A stretch of DNA of 64,000 bases, taken from the NCBI RefSeq assembly GCF_013149805.1, contig NZ_JABEZT010000008.1, forward strand, positions 114,007-178,006. Direction: 5' to 3'. This DNA comes from Isoptericola chiayiensis. GTDB lineage: Bacteria > Actinomycetota > Actinomycetes > Actinomycetales > Cellulomonadaceae. The notes under the pieces are model-generated. The model was given only the letters and a program-made list of their open reading frames with translations. It was not told where the DNA came from and ran no database searches. Made by a program: the position numbers and the translations under genes. Numbering within the stretch: the stretch's first letter is position 1; each line of letters begins with the position of its first letter. Shown here piece by piece: positions 38,768 to 48,401 of this stretch.

Positions 38768-40405
38768 ATGACCGGACGAACCCCGCCCCGCTGGCTGCGG
38801 TGGACCCTCGTGGTCGCCACCGCCGTCGCAGCCTGCGTCGCGTTCGGCGTGACCACGGCGACGGCCACCCTGAGCCTGGGCCCGCACGAGGCCGTCTACG
38901 AGGTGGACACCGACGGGCTCGTCGTGGCCGACCTCGGCCCGCTCGGCACCATCGAGATCGACTCTCCGCTGCCGCTCGGCCTCGGTGTGGACGTCACCGT
39001 CAAGGAGATCCCCGCCGACCTCACCGCCGTCGAGGGGGCGTCGACCCTCGACCGGCTCGTCGGCGACCTCGACCAGTACCTGCAGTTCTACAACACCCCC
39101 GAGGTGACGATCGAGGCCGTCGCCCGGGCGCTGGCGGGGGACGCCGTCCGCCGCACGCTCGTGGCGCTCGCCGTCGTCGCGCTGGCCGGCTGGGGCGTGC
39201 GCGTCCTGCTGGGCGCGGCACGGCGGCGTGAGCTCGCGGAGTGGGCCGCGCCGCGCACCTGGCGTCTGGCGGCCGGGACCGCCGTCGTCGCGCTCGTGGC
39301 CACGACGGTGGTCTCCGGTGACGTCGACCCGCCGCGGGCCGGACGTCCGGCCACGGAGGTCTTCGCCGGGACGGCGCTCGAGGGGGCGCGGATCACCGGG
39401 CGCCTCGCGGGCGTGGTGGACGACTACGGCGGTCAGCTCACCGCGCTGTACGACGAGAACGAGGCGTTCTACGCCGAGGCCCGCGGCGAGCTGTCCACCG
39501 CGTGGGACTCCTGGGACATCCGCCACGCCGTGCGCACCAACCTCGGCCAGGAGGCCGCCGACGGCGAGGACGTCGTCTCGATGCTCATCGTGTCCGACCT
39601 GCACTGCAACACCGGGATGTCCGGCCTCATCGAGGAGTCCGCGGTGCGCTCCGGCGCCGACGTCGTGCTCAACGCCGGCGACACGACGATGAACGGCACG
39701 GCCGTGGAGAAGACCTGCGTGGACTCGTTCGCCGCGGCCGTGCCCGAGGGGGTGCCGATGGTCGTCGCGGACGGCAACCACGACTCGGTGCTGACCTCGC
39801 AGCAGGAGGCCGCGCACGGCCAGATCATCCTCGACGGCGGGGTGGTCGAGGTGGCCGGCGTGCGCATCCTCGGCGACCGCGACGCGCTCGAGACGCGGAT
39901 CGGTGAGGGCACCTCGGTCGCCCGCGAGCGCACCCCGGCGGAGCAGGCGGCCGAGCTGGCGGAGACCGCGTGCGCCGAGAACGGCGTGGACCTGCTGCTC
40001 ATCCACACCCCGCCGGTCGGGACGCCGGCCCTGGAGACCGGGTGCGTCCCGTTCCAGGTCTCGGGGCACACGCACCGGCGGGCCGGTCCGGAGCAGGTCG
40101 GTCAGGGGATCCGGTACGTGTCGTCCAGCACCGCCGGGGCGGCCTCCGGGCAGCCGACCGTGGGTCCGTTGCGCGGTACCGCCGAGATGACGGTGCTGCG
40201 CTTCGACCTCGACACCCGGGAGATGCTCGACACCCAGCTCGTCGAGGTCACACCCGACGGGCGGGCCGTGGTCCACGACCGCGTGCCCGTCCCCGGCGTG
40301 GTGCCGCCGGTCGGGGAGCTCAAGGCAGGGGTGCCGGGGACGGGGCCGTCCGCGCCGGCGTCGGACGCGCCGGCGACCGTCTCGCCCGGGCCGACGGCGC
40401 CGTGA
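38768..40405 (+). CDS. Membrane-anchored metallophosphoesterase
   Basis: 545 residues. N-terminal membrane helix (about 10-32), an extracytoplasmic stretch of ~90 residues, two more helices (RTLVALAVVALAGWGVRVLL; RLAAGTAVVALVATTVV), then a metallophosphoesterase domain with the full motif series SDLHCN, NAGDTTMNG, GNHD, IHTPP and SGHTHRR. The dimetal site is intact. Topology places the catalytic domain outside if the N-terminus is inside. Pro/Ala-rich C-terminal tail. Likely substrate (phospholipid, nucleotide or teichoic precursor) unknown. Confidence 0.85.
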   Translation: MTGRTPPRWLRWTLVVATAVAACVAFGVTTATATLSLGPHEAVYEVDTDGLVVADLGPLGTIEIDSPLPLGLGVDVTVKEIPADLTAVEGASTLDRLVGDLDQYLQFYNTPEVTIEAVARALAGDAVRRTLVALAVVALAGWGVRVLLGAARRRELAEWAAPRTWRLAAGTAVVALVATTVVSGDVDPPRAGRPATEVFAGTALEGARITGRLAGVVDDYGGQLTALYDENEAFYAEARGELSTAWDSWDIRHAVRTNLGQEAADGEDVVSMLIVSDLHCNTGMSGLIEESAVRSGADVVLNAGDTTMNGTAVEKTCVDSFAAAVPEGVPMVVADGNHDSVLTSQQEAAHGQIILDGGVVEVAGVRILGDRDALETRIGEGTSVARERTPAEQAAELAETACAENGVDLLLIHTPPVGTPALETGCVPFQVSGHTHRRAGPEQVGQGIRYVSSSTAGAASGQPTVGPLRGTAEMTVLRFDLDTREMLDTQLVEVTPDGRAVVHDRVPVPGVVPPVGELKAGVPGTGPSAPASDAPATVSPGPTAP

Positions 40406-40444
40406 GCCGCGGGCGTCGGCGGCCGGTGCCGGCCGGTCGCCACG

Positions 40445-40450
40445 TAGGCT
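40445..40450 (+). promoter_or_regulatory. Candidate -10 of the MntR-like gene
   Basis: TAGGCT, 7 nt before GTG 40458; leaderless arrangement. Confidence 0.45.
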
Positions 40451-40457
40451 CGTCGTC

Positions 40458-41144
40458 GTGAGCGACACCAGCACCGACCTGACGCCCGTGGCCCAGGACT
40501 ACCTCAAGGCGATCTGGTCCGCCCAGGAGTGGAGCGACGAGAAGGTCACGACGGGGCTCCTGGCCGACCGGCTCGGCGTGGGACCGTCCACGGTGTCCGA
40601 GACGGTGCGTCGGCTGACGGCGCAGGGTCTGCTGGGCCACGAGCCCTACTCGGGCGTCTGGCTCACCGACGACGGCCGCCGGCACGCGTTGACGATGGTG
40701 CGTCGGCACCGGCTGATCGAGACGTGGCTGGTGCGTGAGCTCGGCTACACCTGGGACGAGGTGCACGACGAGGCGGAGGTCCTCGAGCACGCCGTCTCGG
40801 ACCGGCTGGTCGAGCGGATCGACGCACGCCTGGGCCACCCGGTGCGGGACCCGCACGGCGACCCGATCCCGACGGCGGACGGACGGGTGGTGCGACCGGA
40901 CGCGGTGCCGCTCGTGGACCTGGCGGCGGGGGACCGGGGCGTGGTGGCGCGGATCTCCGACGCGGACCCCGAGGCGCTGCGCTACCTGGCCGGGCTGGGG
41001 CTGGAGCTGGACGTGGAGGTGGCGGTGGTGGACCGCCGCGACTACGCCGGGACCCTCTCCGTGGAGTTCGCCGGGCCGGACGGGCCGGTCGCGGTGGACC
41101 TCGGGCATCTCGCGGCCTCGCGCGTACGGGTCGTCCGCGCGTAG
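40458..41144 (+). CDS. DtxR/MntR-family metalloregulator
   Basis: 228 residues: winged helix (about 1-65; LLADRLGVGPSTVSETVRRL), dimerisation/metal domain (about 66-140), and a C-terminal SH3/FeoA-like domain. At the two discriminating positions the iron sensors DtxR/IdeR have Met10 and Cys102. Here the matching residues are Asp (QDYLKAIW) and Glu (VHDEAEVLEHAVSD), the manganese-sensing MntR pattern. So a Mn-dependent repressor is favoured over the iron regulator acting on the box at 29207. No Mn transporter adjoins it. Confidence 0.85.
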   Translation: MSDTSTDLTPVAQDYLKAIWSAQEWSDEKVTTGLLADRLGVGPSTVSETVRRLTAQGLLGHEPYSGVWLTDDGRRHALTMVRRHRLIETWLVRELGYTWDEVHDEAEVLEHAVSDRLVERIDARLGHPVRDPHGDPIPTADGRVVRPDAVPLVDLAAGDRGVVARISDADPEALRYLAGLGLELDVEVAVVDRRDYAGTLSVEFAGPDGPVAVDLGHLAASRVRVVRA

Positions 41145-41218
41145 GCTGGGGCGCAATCCCGACGACGTGCACGCCTGAGCTGCGTGGCGTCGTCGAATCG
41201 TTTCGAGAGGATGATGCC

Positions 41219-42427
41219 GTGACCGTCGCCCCGCCCCGCCCGTCGACCGCCCCCGCCCGTGCCGCCGGCGCCGGATGGGCCCTGCTGGCCCTGGCCCTGG
41301 GTGGGTTCACCATCGGGACCACCGAGTTCGCCACGATGGGCCTGCTGCCGCAGATCGGCGCCGACCTGGGCGTGAGCGACCCCGTCGCCGGGCACGCCAT
41401 CACCGCCTACGCCGTCGGCGTCGTCGTGGGTGCCCCGCTGCTGACCGTGGCCGCCGCGCGCATGTCCCGGCGTCGGCTCCTGCTGGTCCTCATGGGGTTC
41501 TACACGCTGGCCAACGTCGCCTCGGCCGCGGCGCCGAGCATCGAGTGGCTCGTGGCCGGGCGGTTCCTCGCCGGGCTCCCGCACGGCGCGTTCTTCGGCG
41601 TCGGGGCCGCCGTCGGCGCCTCGGTGGCCGGACCGGGCCGGCGGGGGCACGCCGTGGCGATGATGATGACGGGCCTGACGGTCGCGAACGTGGTCGGCGT
41701 CCCGCTGTCCACCGCCGTCGGGCAGGCCATGGGGTGGCGGGCGGCCTTCGTGCTCATCGGGGTCCTCGGCGCCGCCGCGCTCGCCGGGCTGTGGTGGTTC
41801 GTGCCCGAGCGCGGCCCCGTCGAGTCCTCCGTGCGTCAGGAGATCGGCGCGCTGGCCAACGGTCCGCTGTGGGTCGCGTTCGTCGCCGGCTCCATCGGGT
41901 TCGGTGGGCTGTTCGCCGTCTACACCTACGTCGCACCCACCGTGACCCGCGTCTCCGGCATGACCGAGAGCTCCGTGCCCTGGGTCCTGGCCGTGATGGG
42001 CGTCGGCATGACCGTGGGGACCCTGCTGGGCGGGCGGCTGGCGGACCGCTCCGTGCTGGGCACGGTGATCGGCGGCTTCGTGGCGACCGGCGCCTCGCTC
42101 GTGGTCTTCGCCCTCGCCGCCGGCACGCCGGTCGGCGCCGTCGCGGGGCTGTTCCTCCTCGGCGTGACCTCGCAGGTGCTGGGGCTGGCGATGCAGACCC
42201 GGCTCATGGACCTCTCGCCGCGCGCGGAGTCGCTCGGAGCCGCCCTGTGCCACTCGGCGCTCAACCTCGGCAACGCGAGCGGCGCGTTCTTCGGCGGGCT
42301 CGTCATCGCCGCCGGATGGGGGTACGTGGCCCCTGCCTGGACCGGCCTGGCCCTGACCGTCGTCGGCCTGGCGATCGTGCTCGCGACCGCCCGGTGGCGC
42401 TCCGCCGGGCGTACGGGGACCGCCTGA
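41219..42427 (+). CDS. DHA1-family MFS exporter
   Basis: 402 residues with 12 predicted helices. ALGGFTIGTTEFATMGLLPQI in TM1 is characteristic of the AraJ/YdhP/Cml-type DHA1 exporters, and AARMSRRRLLLVLMG is the loop 2-3 motif. Substrate unknown (sugar efflux or chloramphenicol-like drugs in relatives). GTG 41219 with GAGAGG 7 nt upstream. A weak hairpin (42426-42448, GAGCCGA/TCGGCTC) follows its stop. Confidence 0.85.
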   Translation: MTVAPPRPSTAPARAAGAGWALLALALGGFTIGTTEFATMGLLPQIGADLGVSDPVAGHAITAYAVGVVVGAPLLTVAAARMSRRRLLLVLMGFYTLANVASAAAPSIEWLVAGRFLAGLPHGAFFGVGAAVGASVAGPGRRGHAVAMMMTGLTVANVVGVPLSTAVGQAMGWRAAFVLIGVLGAAALAGLWWFVPERGPVESSVRQEIGALANGPLWVAFVAGSIGFGGLFAVYTYVAPTVTRVSGMTESSVPWVLAVMGVGMTVGTLLGGRLADRSVLGTVIGGFVATGASLVVFALAAGTPVGAVAGLFLLGVTSQVLGLAMQTRLMDLSPRAESLGAALCHSALNLGNASGAFFGGLVIAAGWGYVAPAWTGLALTVVGLAIVLATARWRSAGRTGTA

Positions 42428-42477
42428 GCCGACGCGCGTGATCGGCTCGCGCCGAGGGAGCGCCCAGCCTGGTGCGG

Positions 42478-42483
42478 TACCGT
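42478..42483 (+). promoter_or_regulatory. Candidate -10 of the VKOR gene
   Basis: TACCGT, 6 nt before GTG 42490; supports that start over GTG 42472. Confidence 0.4.
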
Positions 42484-42489
42484 GCGCGC

Positions 42490-43131
42490 GTGACCGACAC
42501 GACGGTGAGCACCGACGGCGACCGGACCGACCTCGCGGCCGGCGGCCCCCGGCCCCTGTCCACCCGTGCCTTCGGCACGCTGCTCGTGGCGCTCGGCGCC
42601 GTCGGGTTCGGCGGGTCGGTGTGGTTGGCGATCGAGAAGGTCCTCAAGCTCGCGGACCCCGACCGGGTGACCTCGTGCTCGATCAACCCGTTCCTCGACT
42701 GCGGCGTGGCGATGGGGTCCTGGCAGGGTTCGCTCCTCGGGTTCCCCAACCCGTTCCTCGGCGTCGCGGCGTTCCCCGTCGTGATCACCACCGGCGTCGT
42801 GCTGCTGGCCGGCGCCCGGCTGCCCCGCTGGTTCCACCTGTGCCTGCTCGGCGGCACGGTGCTGGGCCAGGCGCTGATCTTCTTCCTCATGTGGACGAGC
42901 TTCTACGCGCTGTTCGCCCTCTGCCCGGCCTGCATGGTGGTGTGGACCATCATGTGGCCGCTGCTGTGGTTCCAGGTCGTGCACGCCGTCCAGGACGGCC
43001 ACCTGCGCGTCGGCGACGGGCTGCGCGGCCTGGTGCTGGGCTACCGCGGCGTGATCCTCGTCATCGGGTACGTCGTGGCCGTCGCGTGGATCCTGTTCGC
43101 CGTCGGACCTGCGCTGATCGCCTCGTTCTGA
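42490..43131 (+). CDS. Vitamin K epoxide reductase family protein
   Basis: Membrane quinone reductase that in bacteria reoxidises DsbA-like proteins to drive disulfide formation. 213 residues with about five helices. Active-site CPAC in FALCPACMVVW and the loop cysteine pair CSINPFLDC, plus NPFLGVAAF, are the VKOR hallmarks; all four Cys are present. No thioredoxin-fold partner adjoins it. The start follows TACCGT by 6 nt. Confidence 0.92.
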   Translation: MTDTTVSTDGDRTDLAAGGPRPLSTRAFGTLLVALGAVGFGGSVWLAIEKVLKLADPDRVTSCSINPFLDCGVAMGSWQGSLLGFPNPFLGVAAFPVVITTGVVLLAGARLPRWFHLCLLGGTVLGQALIFFLMWTSFYALFALCPACMVVWTIMWPLLWFQVVHAVQDGHLRVGDGLRGLVLGYRGVILVIGYVVAVAWILFAVGPALIASF

Positions 43132-43145
43132 GGCGCGAAATCCCT

Positions 43146-43175
43146 GCCGGCCGGGGCGTGGCCGGCCGGTAGACT
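43146..43175 (+). promoter_or_regulatory. Hairpin and candidate -10 upstream of leuS
   Basis: A GCCGGCC/GGCCGGC inverted repeat (43146-43166, 7-nt loop) may end the VKOR transcript. TAGACT (43170-43175) lies 7 nt before the leuS GTG and is the likely -10, giving a leaderless message with no room for a T-box leader. Confidence 0.5.
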
Positions 43176-43182
43176 CGCCGGC

Positions 43183-46167
43183 GTGAGCACGCCAGAGACC
43201 GACACGCAGCGACCCGACCAGCCCCAGCACCGGTACACGCCCGCCCTCGCGCAGGAGATCGAGCTGCGCTGGCAGGACCGCTGGGAGGAGCGCGGCACGT
43301 TCCACGCCGCGAACCCGACGGGCGAGCTCACCGGCGCCGACGGCTCCGCACCCGCCGGCGAGCCGTTCTTCATCATGGACATGTTCCCGTACCCCTCGGG
43401 GGCCGGCCTGCACGTCGGCCACCCGCTGGGGTTCATCGCCACCGACGTCGTCGGCCGCTTCCGCATGATGTGCGGCGACAACGTGCTGCACGCCATGGGG
43501 TTCGACGCGTTCGGCCTGCCCGCCGAGCAGTACGCCGTGCAGACCGGTGAGCACCCGCGCCTGGTCACCGAGCGCAACATGGTCACCTACCGGCGCCAGC
43601 TGCGGCGCATGGGCCTGGGGCACGACCCGCGGCGCTCCTTCGCGACGATCGACAGCGACTACGTGCGCTGGACCCAGTGGATCTTCCTGGAGATCTTCGA
43701 CTCCTGGTACGACGCCGACGCGGAGCCGGCCGGGAAGCCGGCCGACGGCGGCACGCAGCGCGGCCGGGCGCGCCGGATCTCCGAGCTGCGCGACGAGCTG
43801 GCCGCGGGGACCCGCCCCGTGCCCGGGCACGACGGCGACAACACCGGCGGCGCGGTCTGGTCCGCCCTGGACGCGGGCGAGCAGCGCGACGTGCTCGACG
43901 CGCAGCGCCTGGCGTACGTCGACTCCTCGCCCGTCAACTGGTGCCCCGGCCTGGGCACGGTGCTGGCCAACGAGGAGGTCACCGCCGAGGGCCGCTCCGA
44001 GCGGGGCAACTTCCCGGTGTTCACCAAGAACCTGCGCCAGTGGAAGATGCGGATCACCGCCTACGCGGACCGCCTGGTCGACGACCTGGAGCTCATCGAA
44101 TGGCCGGACAAGGTCAAGGCCATGCAGCGCAACTGGATCGGCCGGTCCACGGGTGCGAACGTGCTGTTCGACGTCGTGGGCGCCGGTGACGCCGACGTCG
44201 ACGCTGCGGGAGCCGGCGGTTCGATCGAGGTCTTCACGACCCGGCCGGACACCCTGTTCGGCGCGACGTTCATGGTCGTGTCCCCGGAGCACCCGCTCCT
44301 GGACGAGGTGCCGGCCACCTGGCCCGACGGCACGCGTGACGTGTGGACCGGCGGGCACGCGACCCCGGTCGAGGCCGTGGCCGCGTACCGTCGCGAGGCC
44401 GCCGCGAAGACCGCCGTCGAACGGCAGGCCGACGCCGGCAAGAAGACCGGCGTGTTCACCGGCCACCTGGCCGTCAACCCCGTCAACGGCGAGACCGTGC
44501 CCGTCTTCACCGCCGACTACGTGCTCATGGGCTACGGCACGGGCGCCATCATGGCCGTGCCCGGCGGCGACGACCGCGACCACGCGTTCGCCGAGGCCTT
44601 CGAGCTGCCGATCGTGCATACCGTGGAGCCCGCCGGCGGGCTGCCGGAGGGCCACGAGGGCGCCTGGACCGGCGACGGCGTCACCGTGCGCTCGGCCAAC
44701 GACGAGATCTCGCTGGACGGGCTGGGCGTCGCCGACGCCAAGGCCAAGATCGTCGACTGGCTGGAGGCGCGGGGCGCGGGGCGCGGCACCACCACGTACC
44801 GGCTCAACGACTGGCTGTTCAGCCGGCAGCGGTACTGGGGCGAGCCGTTCCCGATCCTGTGGGACGCCGAGGACCGCCCGGTCGCGATCCCCGCGGACCG
44901 TCTGCCCGTCGACCTGCCGGAGGTGCCGGACTACGCCCCGCGCACCTTCGACCCGGACGACCGCGACTCCGAGCCGGAGGCGCCGCTGGGCCGCAACGAC
45001 GACTGGGTGCACGTCACCCTCGACCTGGGCGACGGTCCCCGGCAGTACCGCCGCGACACCAACACCATGCCGAACTGGGCCGGGTCGTGCTGGTACTACC
45101 TGCGCTACCTGGACCCCACGTGGGGCACCGACGACGGGGCCGACGGCGAGCGCCCGGTGGTCGATCCGGCGCTGGAGCGGTACTGGATGGGACCGCGCCA
45201 CAACGACACGTCCGGCCCGGCCGGCGGCGTCGACCTGTACGTCGGCGGCGTCGAGCACGCCGTGCTGCACCTGCTGTACGCGCGCTTCTGGCACAAGGTG
45301 CTGCACGACCTGGGCCACGTCAGCTCGATCGAGCCGTTCGGCAAGCTGTTCAACCAGGGCTACATCCAGGCCTACGCCTTCACCGACGACCGCGGCACCT
45401 ACGTGCCCGCGGCCGAGGTCGAGGGCGACGAGCAGGCCGGGTGGACGTACCAGGGTCAGGCCGTCGAGCGCGAGTACGGCAAGATGGGCAAGTCGCTGAA
45501 GAACGTCGTCACCCCCGACGACATGTACGCCGAGTACGGCGCCGACACGTTCCGGGTCTACGAGATGGCCATGGGGCCGCTGGACCTGTCCCGGCCGTGG
45601 AACATCCGCGACGTCGTCGGGTCGCAGCGGTTCCTGCAGCGGCTGTGGCGCAACGTCGTCGACGAGACCGACGGTTCGCTGGTCGTCACCGACGACGAGC
45701 CCACGACGGACACCCTCAAGGCGCTGCACCGCACCATCGCGGACGTCCGCGTCGAGATGGAGGGCATGCGCCCCAACACGGCCATCGCCAAGCTCATCAC
45801 CTACAACAACCACCTCACCGGTCTGGACGCCGTGCCGCGCGCCGCCGTCGAGCCGCTGGTGCTCATGGTGGCTCCGATCGCCCCGCACATCGCCGAGGAG
45901 CTGTGGGAACGCCTCGGGCACGCCGCGTCGCTGGCCCGCGAACCCTTCCCGGAGGCGGCCGAGGAGTACCTGGTCGCCGAGACCGTCACCTGCGTCGTGC
46001 AGGTCAAGGGCAAGGTGCGCGGACGCCTCGAGGTCGCGCCGTCGATCTCCGACGACGACCTGACCGCCGCGGCGCTGGCCGAGCCCAACGTGCTGCGCGC
46101 CATCGACGGCGCCGAGATCCGCAAGGTGATCGTGCGGGCGCCGAAGCTCGTCAACGTTGTCGTCTGA
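43183..46167 (+). CDS. leuS: Leucyl-tRNA synthetase
   Basis: Charges tRNA-Leu. 994 residues, long bacterial type with CP1 editing insertion. Class I signatures: HVGH (in [11 protein letters not shown], about residue 79) and KMGKS (about 767; the usual KMSKS with Ser to Gly). [17 protein letters not shown] and TTRPDTLFG (editing threonine-rich motif) are clear. GTG start 7 nt behind TAGACT. Its 3' end overlaps the frame of the next gene, jetA, by up to 11 bp, so the defence-type operon appears coupled to it. Confidence 0.97.
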   Translation: MSTPETDTQRPDQPQHRYTPALAQEIELRWQDRWEERGTFHAANPTGELTGADGSAPAGEPFFIMDMFPYPSGAGLHVGHPLGFIATDVVGRFRMMCGDNVLHAMGFDAFGLPAEQYAVQTGEHPRLVTERNMVTYRRQLRRMGLGHDPRRSFATIDSDYVRWTQWIFLEIFDSWYDADAEPAGKPADGGTQRGRARRISELRDELAAGTRPVPGHDGDNTGGAVWSALDAGEQRDVLDAQRLAYVDSSPVNWCPGLGTVLANEEVTAEGRSERGNFPVFTKNLRQWKMRITAYADRLVDDLELIEWPDKVKAMQRNWIGRSTGANVLFDVVGAGDADVDAAGAGGSIEVFTTRPDTLFGATFMVVSPEHPLLDEVPATWPDGTRDVWTGGHATPVEAVAAYRREAAAKTAVERQADAGKKTGVFTGHLAVNPVNGETVPVFTADYVLMGYGTGAIMAVPGGDDRDHAFAEAFELPIVHTVEPAGGLPEGHEGAWTGDGVTVRSANDEISLDGLGVADAKAKIVDWLEARGAGRGTTTYRLNDWLFSRQRYWGEPFPILWDAEDRPVAIPADRLPVDLPEVPDYAPRTFDPDDRDSEPEAPLGRNDDWVHVTLDLGDGPRQYRRDTNTMPNWAGSCWYYLRYLDPTWGTDDGADGERPVVDPALERYWMGPRHNDTSGPAGGVDLYVGGVEHAVLHLLYARFWHKVLHDLGHVSSIEPFGKLFNQGYIQAYAFTDDRGTYVPAAEVEGDEQAGWTYQGQAVEREYGKMGKSLKNVVTPDDMYAEYGADTFRVYEMAMGPLDLSRPWNIRDVVGSQRFLQRLWRNVVDETDGSLVVTDDEPTTDTLKALHRTIADVRVEMEGMRPNTAIAKLITYNNHLTGLDAVPRAAVEPLVLMVAPIAPHIAEELWERLGHAASLAREPFPEAAEEYLVAETVTCVVQVKGKVRGRLEVAPSISDDDLTAAALAEPNVLRAIDGAEIRKVIVRAPKLVNVVV

Positions 46168-47683
46168 GCGGGTGGCCCCGCCGTCCCAGCCGGCCGGGCC
46201 GAGGCTCGCCGGGGTGCTCGCCGGGGTGGAGCGCGCCTTCGCGACGCCGACGCTCGGGCTGCTGCACAAGGCGGAGGCGCCGCTCGTCGTGGCGGTGCTG
46301 AGCAGCGTGTTCACGCCGGACCGGCCGACCGTGGCCACCGAGCAGCTCCACGTGGAGGTCGACGACCTGCTGGCCGGGCTGCGCGGCGCCGCGGACGCGG
46401 CGGGCGCCGTGGTGCCGCCGGAGCCGGCGCGCGTGCTGTGCACCCGGTGGGTGCGCGAACGCTGGCTCGTGCGTTCCCTGGACGACGACGGCGCCGAGCG
46501 CTACCAGCTGTCCAGCTACGCCACCGAGGCGCTGGACGTGATCGCCCGGGCCCAGGGCGGGCGCGGACTGGTCAGCGAGTCGCGCATCCGGACGCTGCTG
46601 GTCGCGCTCGACGACCTCGCCCGTGACGCGCACCCCGACCGCGAGGCGCGGATGCGGCGCCTGCGCGCGCGCATCGACGAGGCGAGCAGCGAGCTGGCCC
46701 GGCTGGAGGCCGGGGGAGAGGTCGAGCCCGTCCCCGACGATCGCCTCTCCGAGCAGTACGACCACCTGCTGTTCCTGGTGCGTGAGCTGCCGGCCGACTT
46801 CGCGCGCGTCGCCGAGTCCCTGAGCGTGCTCCAGCGCGACCTCGTCTCGCGCCTGCGGCACGACGAACGGTCGGCCGGGGTGGTCGTCGAGGAGTACCTG
46901 GACGCCTCCGAGAGCCTCCTGGAGGGCACGACCGAGGGGCGGGCGTTCTCCGGCGCGATGGAGCTGCTGGGGGACCCGGACCTGCTGGACTCGCTCGAGC
47001 AGCGGGTCGGGGAGATCCTCGAGCACCCGTTCGCCGCCGACCTGCCGCCCGCGCGCCGGGCCGTGCTGGCGAACCTGCGGTCCCAGCTCGTGGCCGCCAT
47101 CGAGGTGGTCCTGGCGGCCCAGACCCGGGTCTCCCGGACCGTGACCGCCCAGATCCGCCACCACAACCCCCTGCGGGACCGGGAGGTCGACACCGCGCTG
47201 CGCGAGGCGACCGCGGCGATGGCCGACTGGTTCCCGGCGAGCGGCCGCGCCGCGCGGGTGGAGCCGCTGCGCTGGTTCGAGCGTGCCGCGCCCGGCAGGC
47301 TGCGCACCACGCTGCACGACCTGCACCCCGAGACGCCCCCGGCACAGCTCGAGTCCTGGGCCGACGACGGCGACGGCGGCGAGGACGAGATCGACGACCT
47401 GCGCGCGATGGGCGGCCCGCACCACGGCGAGCTCCTCGCCCGCCTGGCGGCGCTGGAGGCGCCCGCCACCGTCGCGTCGGTGTTCGCCGACGGCCCCGCC
47501 GCGCTGCGCCGCCCGGTCGAGCTCCTCGGCTACCTGGACCTGGCGGGCGACGGCGGGTCCGAGGCCACCCGCAGCGGCGACGTACCCGCGCAGGACGTCG
47601 ACCGCGTCACCGCCGTGCGCGCCGACGGCACCACCCGCGAGTTCGCGCTGCCCCGCACCCCGATCTGGAGGACCGATGACTGA
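46157..47683 (+). CDS. JetA-like DUF3375 protein (Wadjet/Mks kleisin subunit)
   Basis: 508 residues matching DUF3375, the MukF/kleisin-like subunit JetA (MksF) of Wadjet SMC complexes. Winged-helix-type N-terminus ([40 protein letters not shown]), a coiled-coil stretch (about 150-200) and a helical middle ([37 protein letters not shown]). The start is uncertain: TTG 46157 overlaps leuS by 11 bp, GTG 46172 would begin 5 bp after its stop; neither has a good ribosome site. Overlaps jetB by 8 bp. Identified from segment recall, not a profile search. Confidence 0.82.
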   Translation: MSSERVAPPSQPAGPRLAGVLAGVERAFATPTLGLLHKAEAPLVVAVLSSVFTPDRPTVATEQLHVEVDDLLAGLRGAADAAGAVVPPEPARVLCTRWVRERWLVRSLDDDGAERYQLSSYATEALDVIARAQGGRGLVSESRIRTLLVALDDLARDAHPDREARMRRLRARIDEASSELARLEAGGEVEPVPDDRLSEQYDHLLFLVRELPADFARVAESLSVLQRDLVSRLRHDERSAGVVVEEYLDASESLLEGTTEGRAFSGAMELLGDPDLLDSLEQRVGEILEHPFAADLPPARRAVLANLRSQLVAAIEVVLAAQTRVSRTVTAQIRHHNPLRDREVDTALREATAAMADWFPASGRAARVEPLRWFERAAPGRLRTTLHDLHPETPPAQLESWADDGDGGEDEIDDLRAMGGPHHGELLARLAALEAPATVASVFADGPAALRRPVELLGYLDLAGDGGSEATRSGDVPAQDVDRVTAVRADGTTREFALPRTPIWRTDD

Positions 47684-48401
47684 CGTCACCGAGGCCGACC
47701 CCGTCACGCGGGACGACGACGGCGATCAGGTGCCGTCGTCGGACACCTTCGTGGAGTCGGTCCCCCTCGAGGACGAGGACACCGCGCTGTTCACCGGGGA
47801 CACCGGCGTGCTGCCCGTGGAGGCGCGGCGCGTCCTGGCGCTGGTGCTGCAGCGCCGGTACGTCTCCGCCGCGGAGCACCCGGCCGACTGGACGGCGCTG
47901 CTCACCCACCAGCAGGTGCTGTCCTCGCGGCTGCACGACATCTTCGTCGAGCTGGTCGTGGACCGCGACCACGAGATCGCCTACAAGCGCCAGGTGCGCT
48001 CGGACGGCCTCACGATCCCGGTGCTGCTGCGCGACGAGCCGTTCAAGCGGGTCGAGACGCTGCTGATGCTCTACGTGCGCAACCGGTACCACCAGGAGCA
48101 GGGCGCGGGGCACCCGGCGGCCTACGTCGACGCCGAGGAGATGACGGCGTACGCGCTCGGGTTCCTCTCCCACGACGAGACGAACCTCGCCGCGCGGCAC
48201 CGCGAGATCGACAACGCGGTGGCCGCGCTGGTGCGCGAGCGGGTGCTCGACGAGGTCGCCGCCGGTCGCTACCGCGTGGGCCCGGTCGTCGAGATCCTGC
48301 TGCCGGTGGACCGGCTGCGCGAGCTGACGGCCTGGCTGCAGGACGGCGAGGGTTCCGCGGATCTGGCCGATAGGACGCCGCAGACGGAGGAGACCCCGTG
48401 A
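47676..48401 (+). CDS. JetB-like DUF4194 protein (Wadjet/Mks KITE subunit)
   Basis: 241 residues matching DUF4194, the MukE/KITE-type subunit JetB (MksE): an acidic ~35-residue N-terminus, then paired winged-helix segments (RRVLALVLQRRYVSAAEHP; SSRLHDIFVELVVDRDHEIA; KRVETLLMLYVRNRYHQE; VAALVRERVLDEVAAGRYRV). It would bind the JetA kleisin. GGAGG 4-5 nt before ATG 47676; overlaps jetA (8 bp) and jetC (GTGA, 4 bp), so stoichiometric translation is expected. Confidence 0.82.
   Translation: MTDVTEADPVTRDDDGDQVPSSDTFVESVPLEDEDTALFTGDTGVLPVEARRVLALVLQRRYVSAAEHPADWTALLTHQQVLSSRLHDIFVELVVDRDHEIAYKRQVRSDGLTIPVLLRDEPFKRVETLLMLYVRNRYHQEQGAGHPAAYVDAEEMTAYALGFLSHDETNLAARHREIDNAVAALVRERVLDEVAAGRYRVGPVVEILLPVDRLRELTAWLQDGEGSADLADRTPQTEETP

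Noticed and set aside
43132..43182. T-box leader upstream of leuS
   Set aside because: Only 51 bp lie between VKOR and leuS and the -10 is 7 nt from the start codon; no room for stem I or a T-box sequence.
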